Assembly (NCBI GenBank): GCA_017743605.1
Contig: JAGHYO010000037.1
Coordinates: 1-14,063 of the forward strand
Length of the DNA: 14,063 bases
Source of the DNA: Thermoflexus sp.
GTDB taxonomy: Bacteria; Chloroflexota; Anaerolineae; Thermoflexales; Thermoflexaceae
Direction of reading: 5' to 3'
Each line of letters begins with the position of its first letter. The stretch's first letter is position 1. Made by a program: the position numbers and the translations under genes. The notes below the pieces were generated by a model that was given only the letters and a program-made list of their open reading frames with translations, did not search any database and had not been told where the DNA came from. Below are positions 1-7,361 of this stretch, in pieces.

Positions 1-1
1 G

Positions 2-415
2 CCCACCCCGGTGCCCATCACCCCGGGCCCTCGCAGCCCCACCCGCATCGTCATCCCCGCCATCGGGGTGGACGCCCCGGTGGTCCCAGGGACGGACTGG
101 GAAGCTCTGAAGAAGGGCGTGGGGCATCACCCGGGGACGGCGAACCCCGGGGAGCCCGGGAACATGGTGCTGGCCGGCCACAACGACATTTACGGGGAAG
201 TTTTCCGAGACCTCGAGAAGCTCGGCGTCGGCGATGAGATCTGGGTCTACGCCGGGAGCCGGGCCTATCGCTACGTGGTGGCCCAGAAACAGGTGGTCCT
301 CCCCACCCAGGTGGAGGTGATGGCTCCCACCCGCGATCCGGTGGTCACCCTCATCACGTGTTATCCTTATTTGGTGAACACCCACCGGCTGGTGGTGGTT
401 GGGGAGCTGCGATGA
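2..415 (+). CDS. Sortase family protein, class D/E-like (5' end cut by window edge)
   Basis: Sortases are membrane-anchored transpeptidases that cleave a sorting signal and attach proteins to the cell envelope. The visible part is the catalytic beta-barrel. Counting from the GTG at 11, the catalytic His is H57 in VLAGHND, the Cys is C117 in TLITCYPY, and the Arg is R126 in NTHRLVVVGE, so the full His/Cys/Arg triad is present. The frame is open leftwards to base 2 with no stop, and no signal anchor is visible. The N-terminal membrane segment therefore probably lies outside the window, and GTG 11 is probably not the true start. The gene ends 9 nt before the glycosyltransferase start, which suggests a shared transcript with the polysaccharide genes. 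The substrate is unknown. Family is confident; the class is inferred from the TCYPY motif and the compact C-terminus. Confidence 0.88.
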   Translation, partial: PTPVPITPGPRSPTRIVIPAIGVDAPVVPGTDWEALKKGVGHHPGTANPGEPGNMVLAGHNDIYGEVFRDLEKLGVGDEIWVYAGSRAYRYVVAQKQVVLPTQVEVMAPTRDPVVTLITCYPYLVNTHRLVVVGELR

Positions 416-424
416 AGGATGGCC

Positions 425-1360
425 ATGGTTGAGCGGGACGTCGGGGTAATCATCGTGAACTACAACACGCGAGAGCTGTTGCGGCGTTGCCTGCAGACAG
501 TGCAGGCCAGCCGGGGCGTGACCTTTGAGGTGTGGGTGGTGGACAACGCCTCGGAAGACGGCAGCGCGACGATGGTGGAGCGGGAGTTCCCGGAGGTCCG
601 GCTGATCTACAGTCCGGTCAACGGCGGCTACGCGTATGGGAACAACCTGGGGTTGCGCGCCTTCGGCTTTGGAGAGCCGGGGCGGACGCCCAGAATCCGC
701 TATGTCTTGCTCCTTAACCCAGACACCGAAGTGCCGCCGGACGCCCTGGCCCGGATGGTGGCCTTCATGGACGCCCATCCGCAGGCCGGGGCCGCGGGCC
801 CGAAGATCGTCCGACCCGATGGCTCCCTGGACTTGGCGTGCCGTCGTAGCTTCCCCACCCCGGAGGTCGCCTTCTATCGGTTTTCCGGCCTGAGTCGGCT
901 TTTCCCCAAGAGCCCGCGCTTCGGCCGTTACAACATGACCTTCCTGAACCCGGATCAAACCCATGAGGTGGATTCCGTCGTCGGGGCGTTCATGATGGTG
1001 CGCCGCGAGGCCATCATGCAAGTGGGCTTGCTGGATGAATCGTTCTTCATGTATGGGGAGGACCTGGACTGGGCGTATCGCATTAAGCGGGCCGGCTGGA
1101 AAATTTACTACCATCCGGAGGTGGTCGTCCTGCACGTCAAGCGCGCTTCCAGCCGGACGAGCCCGCGGGCCCGCTATGAGTTCAACCGGGCGATGTGGAT
1201 TTTCTACCGGAAGCATTATCAGGCCACCACGCCGGCTTGGCTGGATCTGCTGGTGCGGCTGGGTCTAGTGCTGAAGGGGGGCTGGCGGCTGTGGCGGGAG
1301 ATGCGCCGGGATCTGCGAGAGCGCCACGAGGCGCCCGCCTTCTCCTCTTCAGAGCGGTGA
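425..1360 (+). CDS. Glycosyltransferase family 2, rhamnosyltransferase-like
   Basis: Predicted cytoplasmic inverting GT-A glycosyltransferase of 311 aa that transfers a nucleotide-activated sugar to a growing surface glycan. Visible motifs: VIIVNYNTRELL (residues 8-19), VVDNASEDGS (38-47), NGGYAYGNNLGL (66-77), the metal-binding region LLLNPDTE (95-102), and the acceptor-side motif FFMYGEDLDWAYRIKRAGW, in which E212/D213 fit the catalytic ED pair. The NPDTE and GEDLDW forms are typical of the WbbL/rhamnosyltransferase branch, but the sugar cannot be read from sequence. The start at 425 is preferred over the ATG at 419 because AAGGA (415-419) then sits 5 nt upstream. The arginine-rich tail has no membrane segment. 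It lies between the sortase and the priming transferase and is probably co-transcribed with both. Confidence 0.9.
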   Translation: MVERDVGVIIVNYNTRELLRRCLQTVQASRGVTFEVWVVDNASEDGSATMVEREFPEVRLIYSPVNGGYAYGNNLGLRAFGFGEPGRTPRIRYVLLLNPDTEVPPDALARMVAFMDAHPQAGAAGPKIVRPDGSLDLACRRSFPTPEVAFYRFSGLSRLFPKSPRFGRYNMTFLNPDQTHEVDSVVGAFMMVRREAIMQVGLLDESFFMYGEDLDWAYRIKRAGWKIYYHPEVVVLHVKRASSRTSPRARYEFNRAMWIFYRKHYQATTPAWLDLLVRLGLVLKGGWRLWREMRRDLRERHEAPAFSSSER

Positions 1361-1366
1361 TGGAAT

Positions 1367-1376
1367 TAAGGAGGTG
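1367..1376 (+). promoter_or_regulatory. Strong Shine-Dalgarno deciding the start of the priming transferase
   Basis: TAAGGAGGTG is an almost perfect anti-16S match. Its GGAGG core is 6 nt before ATG 1381. This fixes the start although the frame is open back to 1195 inside the upstream glycosyltransferase. Confidence 0.8.
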
Positions 1377-1380
1377 CAGG

Positions 1381-2802
1381 ATGAACCGGAAGCGTGTCCG
1401 GTGGCTGCACAGCGCCCTCCTGTTGCTGAACGACCTGGGAATGACGGCCCTCGCCTTTTACACCGCTTACACGATCCGCGCTCGGCTTCCATGGCCCTAC
1501 CCCCCTCAGAACCTGCCGGGCTTCCTAGCTTACGCACCGATGCTGGGGGTACTGCTCCTTTACGTGGCCATCCTGTTCTTCCTCCACCGGCTCTACCATC
1601 TCGGCCGGGCCACCTCCCGCCTGGATGAACTGTCCCGGGCCGCCGCGGCCTTCTCGGTGGCAATGATCTTCACTGTGGCCACCGTCTCCTTAGCGTTCAA
1701 AGACACCCTGTTCGGTTTCGACTACCCGCGGGCCATGGTGCTGTATGCCTGGGGCCTAGGGATCCTCCTCGTCGGGATCGGCCGTCTGCTGGCGCGAGGC
1801 ATGTGGAGCACCCTGCGGGCCCGGGGCTGGGACCGCAGCCGTATGCTGATCGTGGGGACAGGCGAGGCGGCGGAAGCGGTGATCCGCCGTATCCAGAACG
1901 CCCCCGCGTTCGGCTACGAGCCCATCGGCGTGGTGGCCCTGCAGGGCAACGGCGCCACCCACGTGGCGGGGGTCCCGGTGATTGGGACCGCTGAGGATCT
2001 CCCGGATTTGGTCTACGCCCGGGACATCGATGAGGTGCTGATCGCCGTCCCGGAGGCCCCGCACAGCGAGGTGCTACGCCTGATCTCCCTGTGCGAACGC
2101 AGCAACCTCTCCATCAAGATCTACCCGGACATCTTCCAGTTGATCGCCACCCAGCCTTCTCTGGACGACCTGGGGGGTTTGCCGCTGCTCACGGTGCGGG
2201 ACGTTGCCCAGCGAGGCTGGAAGCTAGTCCTCAAGCGGGCGATGGACATCGTGGGGGCAGCTGTGGGGCTGATCCTGCTTTCGCCGCTCATGCTGCTGAT
2301 CGCCATCCTGATCAAGCTGGATTCCAAGGGGCCGGTCTTCTACGTGCAGGAGCGCATGGGGCTGGACGGACGTCCCTTCTTGATGCTCAAGTTCCGCTCC
2401 ATGCGGGCAGACGCCGAGAAGGAAGGGCCGGGCTGGACCCGACCGGATGATCCGCGGCGGACCCGGGTGGGGACCCTCCTGCGCCGGCTGAACTTGGACG
2501 AGCTGCCCCAGCTAATCAACGTGCTGCTGGGGGACATGAGCCTGGTGGGACCGCGCCCGGAGCGCCCCGTCTACGTGGACCAGTTCCGCCGCGCGATCCC
2601 CCGCTACATGGAGCGCCATCGGGAGAAGGCGGGCATCACCGGCTGGGCGCAGATCAATGGCCTGCGAGGAGATACTTCTATCACCGAGCGCACCAAATAC
2701 GATCTCTGGTATGTGGAGAACTGGTCTCTCTGGCTGGACATCAAGATCCTGCTGCGCACCCTGGTCCAGACCCTGACCTTCCGAAGCCCCAATGCCTATT
2801 GA
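1381..2802 (+). CDS. Exopolysaccharide polyprenyl glycosylphosphotransferase (priming enzyme)
   Basis: Predicted 473-aa integral membrane enzyme that moves a sugar-1-phosphate from a nucleotide sugar to undecaprenyl phosphate, the first step of lipid-linked polysaccharide assembly. The N-terminal third has about four hydrophobic helices (roughly 10-30, 50-70, 88-108 and 118-138). A Rossmann-like CoA_binding_3-type domain follows with VGTGEAAE near 157. The C-terminal bacterial sugar transferase domain (about 283-473) begins KRAMDIVGAAVG and shows FYVQERMGLDG, LKFRSM, RLNLDELPQLINVL, DMSLVGPRPE and KAGITGWAQINGLRG, all hallmarks of the WbaP/CpsE/ExoY superfamily. Length and order match full-length PNPT proteins, and nothing is missing. 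The substrate (glucose, galactose or other) cannot be decided. It starts 20 nt after the glycosyltransferase and overlaps the methyltransferase start by 11 nt, so it sits centrally in the operon. Confidence 0.95.
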   Translation: MNRKRVRWLHSALLLLNDLGMTALAFYTAYTIRARLPWPYPPQNLPGFLAYAPMLGVLLLYVAILFFLHRLYHLGRATSRLDELSRAAAAFSVAMIFTVATVSLAFKDTLFGFDYPRAMVLYAWGLGILLVGIGRLLARGMWSTLRARGWDRSRMLIVGTGEAAEAVIRRIQNAPAFGYEPIGVVALQGNGATHVAGVPVIGTAEDLPDLVYARDIDEVLIAVPEAPHSEVLRLISLCERSNLSIKIYPDIFQLIATQPSLDDLGGLPLLTVRDVAQRGWKLVLKRAMDIVGAAVGLILLSPLMLLIAILIKLDSKGPVFYVQERMGLDGRPFLMLKFRSMRADAEKEGPGWTRPDDPRRTRVGTLLRRLNLDELPQLINVLLGDMSLVGPRPERPVYVDQFRRAIPRYMERHREKAGITGWAQINGLRGDTSITERTKYDLWYVENWSLWLDIKILLRTLVQTLTFRSPNAY

Positions 2803-3589
2803 ACCGGAGGGGATGATCTTGCGCTCTCGAGGCAAGGGAAGGATGGCGATCGCCGAGCTCCATGAGAAGGCGGCCCAGCGCGGGTTGCCCAGCCTGGGCT
2901 GGGGGCCGGGGCAGGCCCGGCGTCTGGAGCTCATGCGGCGCTATGCCGCCCTGGAGGGCGCCCGCATCCTGGTGGACGGCTGCGGGGTCGGGATATACGT
3001 GGAAGCGATGCGGGCTTTCTCCTCGGAGGTGCACGGCCTGGACATCGATGCCGACTACCTGCGGGAGGCCCGCCGGCGCGGCCTGGGATATCTGGTGCAA
3101 GCCGCCGCCGAAGTCCTCCCTTACCCCGATGGGAGCTTCGATGTGGTCCTCTCCCACGAGGTCATCGAACATGTGGCCGATGACCGTCGGGCAGTCGCGG
3201 AGATGGTGCGGGTGCTGCGCCCCAGCGGGCGGATCCTCCTGTTCTGCCCGAACCGCTGGTTCCCCTTCGAGACCCACGGGCACTACTGGCGGGGGCGTTA
3301 TCATTTCGGGAACACCCCTCTGATCAACTACCTGCCAGATCCCCTGCGCAATCGCCTGGCCCCCCACGTGCGAGCTTACAGCGGGCGGGCCCTGCGCCGC
3401 CTCTTCGCCGGCCTCCCGGTGCGCATCGTGCATCACACCCGGATCTTCCCCGCCTTCGACCGCATCGCGGACCGGCATCCCCGTCTCGGCCGCTGGCTGC
3501 GCGGCCTGGCTGACCGCCTGGAACGCACCCCCCTGAACCGGCTGGGGCTCTCCCACTTCCTGGTGGCAGAGAAGACGGGGTGGGGGTAG
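2792..3589 (+). CDS. Class I SAM-dependent methyltransferase (Methyltransf_11 type)
   Basis: Soluble 265-aa Rossmann-fold methyltransferase. SAM-binding motif I is ILVDGCGVGIYVEAM (from about residue 57), the acidic ribose-binding strand is VHGLDIDADYL, and motif IV and beyond read LPYPDGSFDVVLSHEVIEH. A post-motif strand reads GRILLFCPNRWFPFETHGH. This arrangement is common in methyltransferases within O-antigen and exopolysaccharide clusters, where they methylate sugars or glycan ends, but ubiquinone-type small-molecule methyltransferases look similar. Position suggests a glycan role (inference). The start is uncertain: ATG 2792 overlaps the upstream stop, ATG 2813 lies just after GGAGGGG, TTG 2819 has better spacing from that motif, and ATG 2843 follows AAGGGAAGG. 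All are in frame and upstream of the fold. The stop codon lies inside a palindromic repeat. Confidence 0.87.
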   Translation: MPIEPEGMILRSRGKGRMAIAELHEKAAQRGLPSLGWGPGQARRLELMRRYAALEGARILVDGCGVGIYVEAMRAFSSEVHGLDIDADYLREARRRGLGYLVQAAAEVLPYPDGSFDVVLSHEVIEHVADDRRAVAEMVRVLRPSGRILLFCPNRWFPFETHGHYWRGRYHFGNTPLINYLPDPLRNRLAPHVRAYSGRALRRLFAGLPVRIVHHTRIFPAFDRIADRHPRLGRWLRGLADRLERTPLNRLGLSHFLVAEKTGWG

Positions 3590-3617
3590 GGGCGACCCGG
3601 CGGATCGCCCCTACCCC
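3583..3617 (+). repeat. 13-bp perfect palindrome (GTAGGGGCGA type) ending the operon
   Basis: Arms GGGGTAGGGGCGA (3583-3595) and TCGCCCCTACCCC (3605-3617) pair perfectly around a 9-nt loop, and a further CCCTACCCC follows on the right. The left arm contains the methyltransferase stop codon (3587-3589). No T-run follows, so it is not a classical intrinsic terminator, although such a GC-rich stem may still end or stabilise the transcript. From memory, GTAGGGGCGA...TCGCCCCTAC palindromes are dispersed in many copies in Chloroflexota and some other phyla. That this is one of them is inference. Confidence 0.65.
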
Positions 3618-3658
3618 TACCCCGCATCCGGAAAAGCCAGAGGGCCCTGTCCCTCCCC

Positions 3659-3688
3659 TTGCCCGCCTCATGCCGCTGGGTGTAAGAT
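3659..3688 (+). promoter_or_regulatory. Candidate sigma-70-type promoter for the PIN-TRAM gene
   Basis: TTGCCC (3659-3664) and TAAGAT (3683-3688) are 18 nt apart, placing the expected transcript start near 3695 and giving an untranslated leader of about 45 nt before ATG 3741. The earlier in-frame ATG at 3687 would fall inside this -10 box. The same -35 hexamer occurs in the promoter at 12888. Confidence 0.45.
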
Positions 3689-3740
3689 GAATCCCGGAAT
3701 TATCGGTAGGGCGCGTTGTTTTTGTTGTCGTGGAGGACTC

Positions 3741-4787
3741 ATGGATTTCGAGCGCTTTCTCCGCCTGATCGGCATGGTGGTGCTAGGGATCGCAGGGTGG
3801 CGCTTAGGGATGGACGCCGCCCGGCTGGGTCTGGACTCCCGGCCGGCATGGCAGTTCGCCCTCGCCTTCGCCCTGGCTGGCGCCATCATAGGCCTGGTCA
3901 TCACCCCGTGGCTGACCATCCGCCCGGCGGCGATGATCCGGCAGGTGACCCGCTCCATCCCGTTGCAGCAGCTGCTCGCCGGCACCGCGGGGCTCATCAT
4001 AGGCCTGACCATGGCCGGGCTGGTCTCCTATCCTCTTTCCTTGCTGCCCGACCCGCTGGGCCGGGTGCTGCCCTCCCTGGGGGCGGTGTTTTTCGGCTAC
4101 CTGGGCCTCACTGTGGCCGGAACCCGCTACAAGGACCTCCTGGCCTTGCTCCCCCGCCACTTGCGGGAACGGGACAGCGAGCACGCCATCCTCGTGGACA
4201 CCAGCGTGATCATCGACGGGCGTATCGCCGACGTCGCCCGCACCGGCTTCATCCAGGCCACCCTGCTGGTGCCGCGCTTGGTCCTCAACGAACTGCAGCA
4301 CATCGCCGACTCCCAGGACCCCCTACGGCGGAACCGTGGGCGGCGCGGCTTAGAGATCCTCAACCGTATGCAGAAAGAGGGGCACGTCCCCATCCGCATC
4401 GTGGACATGGAGTCGGAGGGGCGGGCGGCCGATGAGAAGCTGATCGCCCTGGCCCGCCGGCTGCGCTGCCCGATCATGACCAACGATTACAACCTCAACC
4501 GCGTGGCAGAGCTGCAAAACATCCGGGTCCTGAACATCAACGAGCTGGCCAACGCCGTGCGCACCATCCTCCTGCCCGGCGAGACCCTCACCCTCCCCAT
4601 CATCCAGGAGGGGAAGGAGCCCGGCCAGGGTGTGGGCTATCTGGAGGATGGGACGATGGTGGTGGTGGAGGAGGGGCGGCGCTACATCGGACGGGAGATC
4701 CCGGTGGTGGTCACCAAGGTGCTCCAGACTGCAGCGGGGCGGATGATCTTCGCCCGCCCCGAGGAGCCGGCGCGCAGCCCCCCATAA
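3741..4787 (+). CDS. Membrane-anchored PIN-TRAM domain protein, YacL-like
   Basis: Predicted 348-aa protein with about four N-terminal membrane helices, a cytoplasmic PIN nuclease domain and a C-terminal TRAM domain, the layout of Bacillus YacL. The PIN domain (about 148-275) starts HAILVDTSVIIDGR and carries the acidic set Asp in VDTS, Glu in VLNELQHIA, Asp in AADEKL and Asp in TNDYNLNRVAEL, so the active site appears intact. The TRAM-like beta-barrel (about 284-340) includes GQGVGYLEDGTMVVVEEG and IGREIPVVVTKVLQT and probably binds RNA. The start at 3741 is chosen because GGAGGA lies 4 nt upstream and the product opens with a clean membrane anchor. The earlier ATG 3687 overlaps the likely promoter. 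The biological RNA target of this family is not established. The gene precedes cysS by 43 nt. Confidence 0.9.
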   Translation: MDFERFLRLIGMVVLGIAGWRLGMDAARLGLDSRPAWQFALAFALAGAIIGLVITPWLTIRPAAMIRQVTRSIPLQQLLAGTAGLIIGLTMAGLVSYPLSLLPDPLGRVLPSLGAVFFGYLGLTVAGTRYKDLLALLPRHLRERDSEHAILVDTSVIIDGRIADVARTGFIQATLLVPRLVLNELQHIADSQDPLRRNRGRRGLEILNRMQKEGHVPIRIVDMESEGRAADEKLIALARRLRCPIMTNDYNLNRVAELQNIRVLNINELANAVRTILLPGETLTLPIIQEGKEPGQGVGYLEDGTMVVVEEGRRYIGREIPVVVTKVLQTAAGRMIFARPEEPARSPP

Positions 4788-4830
4788 AAACCTTTGGGAT
4801 CCATCACGCTTAATGGAGGGAGACTGCTCG

Positions 4831-6291
4831 ATGAGCCTGGTCGTATATAACTTCCTCACTCGTCGCAAGGAGCCCTTCATACCTCTGCACGAGGGACGGG
4901 TTCACATGTATGTGTGCGGGCCGACGGTCTACGACCACGCCCACGTCGGCCATGCCAAGCTCTACATCTCCATGGATGTCATCGTCCGTTACTTCCGCTA
5001 CCGCGGCTACAAGGTCCACTACGTCCAGAACATCACCGATGTCGGGCACCTGCTGGAGACCGGGGAGGACCGCATCCTGAAGGGAGCGGCGCGGGAGCGC
5101 CTGGAGCCGATGGAGCTGGTGGAGAAGTACATGCGCAGCTACTTCGAGGATATGGACGCCCTGGGGGTGGTCCGGCCGGACATCTCCCCCCGGGCCTCGG
5201 CCCATATCCCCGAGATGATCGAGATGATCAAGGTCCTGATCGAGAAGGGCCACGCCTACGAGGTCAACGGCTCCGTCTACTTCTCGGTGGAATCCTGGCC
5301 AGAGTACGGGAAGCTATCTGGCCGCCGCCTGGAGGAGCAGGAGGAGGGCGTGCGGGTCGCGGTGCGGGAGGAGAAGCGCCATCCCGCTGACTTCGCCCTC
5401 TGGAGGCGCGCCGAGCCGGAGCACATCCTGCGCTGGCCCAGCCCATGGGGCTGGGGCTACCCGGGGTGGCACATCGAGTGCTCGGTGATGTCCACCAAAT
5501 ACCTGGGCCAGCCCTTCGACATCCACGGCGGGGGCATCGACAACCTCTTCCCCCACAACGAGAGCGAGATCGCCCAGGCCGAGGCCGCCAAAGGCGTGCC
5601 CTTCGTCCGCTACTGGCTGCTCACGGGCTCGCTCACGGTGAACGGGGTCAAGATGAGCAAAAGCTTAGGGAACGTGGTGCGCATCAAGGACGCCCTCGGG
5701 CGCTACCGTCCCCAGGCCATCCGCCTCTTCATCCTCTCCAGCCATTACCGCTCGCCCATCGATTACAGCGAGGAGGCGATGGAGGCGGCCGAGAAGGGCC
5801 TGGACCGCCTCTGGAACACGGTGATCGAGGTGCGGGAGCGGCTGGCCCGCGGGGACGCCCCCGAGTCGGCGGAGCCGGAGGCGTTTATGGAGGAGATCCA
5901 GCGGGCGCGGCGCGCCTTCCTGGAGGCGATGGACGACGATTTCAGCACGCCGGAGGCCCTGTCGGTCCTCTTCGAGTTCTCCAAGGCCGTCAACGGCCTC
6001 CTGTTCGGCGGGGCCACCGTGGGCCGTCCCGTCCTGGAGGCCATCGACGCCGTCTACCGGGAGCTCGGCGGCCAGGTCCTGGGCCTGATCCCCGATGAGA
6101 TCCGGCCGGACGTCCCCTCGGACCTGGTGGCGGAGCTGGTGCAGTTGCTGATCGAGCTGCGGGCGGAGGCCCGCCGCCAGCGCGACTTCGCCCGGGCCGA
6201 TCAGATCCGCGAGCGCCTGCGGGCCCTGGGGATCCTCCTGGAGGACCGACCCGACGGCACGGTCTGGCGGATGGGACAGGCGGGATCTTAG
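4831..6291 (+). CDS. cysS: Cysteine--tRNA ligase
   Basis: Class Ia aminoacyl-tRNA synthetase of 486 aa that charges tRNA-Cys with cysteine in the cytoplasm. The HIGH-like motif is HVGH (residues 38-41) after CGPTVYDHA, and KMSKS is at 274-278. The zinc ligands that give cysteine selectivity are all visible: C29, C217 in WHIECSVM, H242 and E246 in NLFPHNESEIAQ. The helical anticodon-binding tail (EARRQRDFARADQIRERL) is complete, and length is normal. Start 4831 (MSLVVYNFLTRRKEPF) is chosen over ATG 4813 because GGAGGG (4815-4820) then acts as a slightly distant Shine-Dalgarno and the N-terminus matches the family. The 43-nt gap upstream is too short for a T-box leader, so expression probably depends on the upstream promoter. 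A toxin-antitoxin-like pair follows at 12 nt. Confidence 0.98.
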   Translation: MSLVVYNFLTRRKEPFIPLHEGRVHMYVCGPTVYDHAHVGHAKLYISMDVIVRYFRYRGYKVHYVQNITDVGHLLETGEDRILKGAARERLEPMELVEKYMRSYFEDMDALGVVRPDISPRASAHIPEMIEMIKVLIEKGHAYEVNGSVYFSVESWPEYGKLSGRRLEEQEEGVRVAVREEKRHPADFALWRRAEPEHILRWPSPWGWGYPGWHIECSVMSTKYLGQPFDIHGGGIDNLFPHNESEIAQAEAAKGVPFVRYWLLTGSLTVNGVKMSKSLGNVVRIKDALGRYRPQAIRLFILSSHYRSPIDYSEEAMEAAEKGLDRLWNTVIEVRERLARGDAPESAEPEAFMEEIQRARRAFLEAMDDDFSTPEALSVLFEFSKAVNGLLFGGATVGRPVLEAIDAVYRELGGQVLGLIPDEIRPDVPSDLVAELVQLLIELRAEARRQRDFARADQIRERLRALGILLEDRPDGTVWRMGQAGS

Positions 6292-6302
6292 AGGAGGAAT
6301 CT

Positions 6303-6785
6303 ATGGCTGATGTCCTGATCAAAGAAACGATTCTGCACGAACTGGAAGATCTAAAGGAGAACCAACTTCCGGAGGTCCTGGATTTCATCCGCCTCCTGAA
6401 GTCCAGGGGAGGCAAGGAGCGGATTATCCTCATGGACGCCGCAGACTATCGCATCCTGCGAGCCGTAGCGGCTGATCGGACGAGGCCGCCGCATCCTTCT
6501 CCCCTCGCCGAACCGACGCTGGAACCGGTCGGGTTGAGCGAGGAGGAACTGAGGCCAGAGGCGGAGGAAGCAGCCGATGGATCCCAGGCCCGATGGAATC
6601 AAATCATTGCCGCTTATCTGGACGGTCACATTAATCTCGGACGTGCGGCTCGGCTGCTGAACCTCCCCGTCGATGATCTCAGGGAACGCTTCCTGCGGCT
6701 GGGCGTTCCCTTGCGGCTTGGTCCGGAAACGATGGAGGAAGCCCAGGCAGAGATCACGGTCGGCCTCTCCATCGAGACCCCTTAG
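6303..6785 (+). CDS. Two-domain antitoxin-like protein (DUF2281-like N-terminus, UPF0175-like C-terminus)
   Basis: 160-aa protein, probably the DNA-binding antitoxin for the PIN protein that follows. Residues 1-35 (LIKETILHELEDLKENQLPEVLDFIRLLKS) resemble the short DUF2281/VapB-like segment. Residues about 45-95 form a Pro/Glu-rich linker of low complexity. Residues 98-150 (AAYLDGHINLGRAARLLNLP, then DDLRERFLRLGVPL) look like the UPF0175 helix-turn-helix seen in antitoxins of PIN toxins. Start 6303 has AGGAGGAA a few bases upstream and lies 12 nt after the cysS stop. The toxin start follows the stop codon directly. UPF0175 proteins are usually much shorter, so the N-terminal addition is unusual. 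Base composition is less GC-biased than in cysS, consistent with transfer. The family call is from motif memory and is moderately sure. Confidence 0.72.
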   Translation: MADVLIKETILHELEDLKENQLPEVLDFIRLLKSRGGKERIILMDAADYRILRAVAADRTRPPHPSPLAEPTLEPVGLSEEELRPEAEEAADGSQARWNQIIAAYLDGHINLGRAARLLNLPVDDLRERFLRLGVPLRLGPETMEEAQAEITVGLSIETP

Positions 6786-6797
6786 TTGGAGAGCGCA

Positions 6798-7286
6798 GTG
6801 ATCCTGCTCGACACCACGGTTCTCAGCAATTTCGCCCGCATCGGCCGATTGGATTTGTTGCGTGCAGTGTTATCCAACGCCGCAACCACACCATATGTGA
6901 TAGACGAATTAAAAGCCGGCGAGGTTTCCGGCTATCTGTTCGATTGTGACTGGGAATGGCTGGAAATCGTGAAATTAAGCCTCACAGAGGAAGACCATCT
7001 TACTCGCATTCGCCGAATCCTCGGGGAGGGCGAGGCCTCCTGCATCGCGGTGGCTCTGGAGAGGGGAGGCATCCTGTTCACGGATGACGGGGATGCGCGC
7101 CGTTACGCTCTTCGCCTTGGCATCCCCGTTTCCGGCACGTTGGGAGTGCTGGCATTGCTGGTCAAGAAGGGCTACCTCACCCTAAGCGAAGCGGACGACT
7201 GCTTGATGAAGATGATCAAAGCCGGTTACCGGTCCCCGGTGAAGAGCGTGTCCGAGATCCCGGGTTTCCCATCGTCCCGGGAATAA
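6798..7286 (+). CDS. PIN-domain ribonuclease toxin, DUF3368-like
   Basis: 162-aa predicted Mg-dependent RNase of the PIN fold, likely the toxin partner of the preceding antitoxin. MILLDTTVLSNFARIGRLDLL supplies the first Asp (D5), VIDELKAGEV the Glu (E37), GEGEASCIAVAL the central acidic patch, and FTDDGDARRYA (D96, D97, D99) the C-terminal acidic group. The second half, LGIPVSGTLGVLALLVKKGYL, is characteristic of DUF3368 proteins, which commonly pair with UPF0175 antitoxins. GTG 6798 is preferred because GGAGAG (6788-6793) precedes it and the protein then begins at the first PIN strand. TTG 6786, directly after the antitoxin stop, is the alternative. Several AT-rich codons (for example AAA, TTA, ATT) contrast with neighbouring genes, consistent with acquisition. 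RNA target unknown. Confidence 0.85.
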   Translation: MILLDTTVLSNFARIGRLDLLRAVLSNAATTPYVIDELKAGEVSGYLFDCDWEWLEIVKLSLTEEDHLTRIRRILGEGEASCIAVALERGGILFTDDGDARRYALRLGIPVSGTLGVLALLVKKGYLTLSEADDCLMKMIKAGYRSPVKSVSEIPGFPSSRE

Positions 7287-7361
7287 GGGATCGCCCGGTC
7301 GCTCGAAGGAGCTGAGTGCGGAAAAGGGCGACGACGTTTCAGGTTTAATCCGGAGGCCTCG

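Noticed and set aside
1195..1380. N-terminal extension of the priming transferase back to ATG 1195
   Set aside because: It overlaps the end of the GT2 gene in another frame, and a near-perfect Shine-Dalgarno supports ATG 1381.
2741..3556. Minus-strand open frame (about 271 codons) over the methyltransferase
   Set aside because: It shadows a gene with clear SAM-binding motifs and has no recognisable fold.
3687..3740. Earlier ATG start for the PIN-TRAM gene
   Set aside because: It lies inside the likely -10 box and lacks a Shine-Dalgarno, whereas ATG 3741 has GGAGGA and starts at the membrane anchor.
4788..4830. T-box or other riboswitch before cysS
   Set aside because: The gap is only 43 nt, too short for a T-box, and no stem pattern is visible.
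7258..7282. TCCCGGG/CCCGGGA inverted repeat at the end of the PIN toxin gene, considered as terminator
   Set aside because: It lies within the coding region, both arms contain the self-complementary CCCGGG, and no T-run follows.
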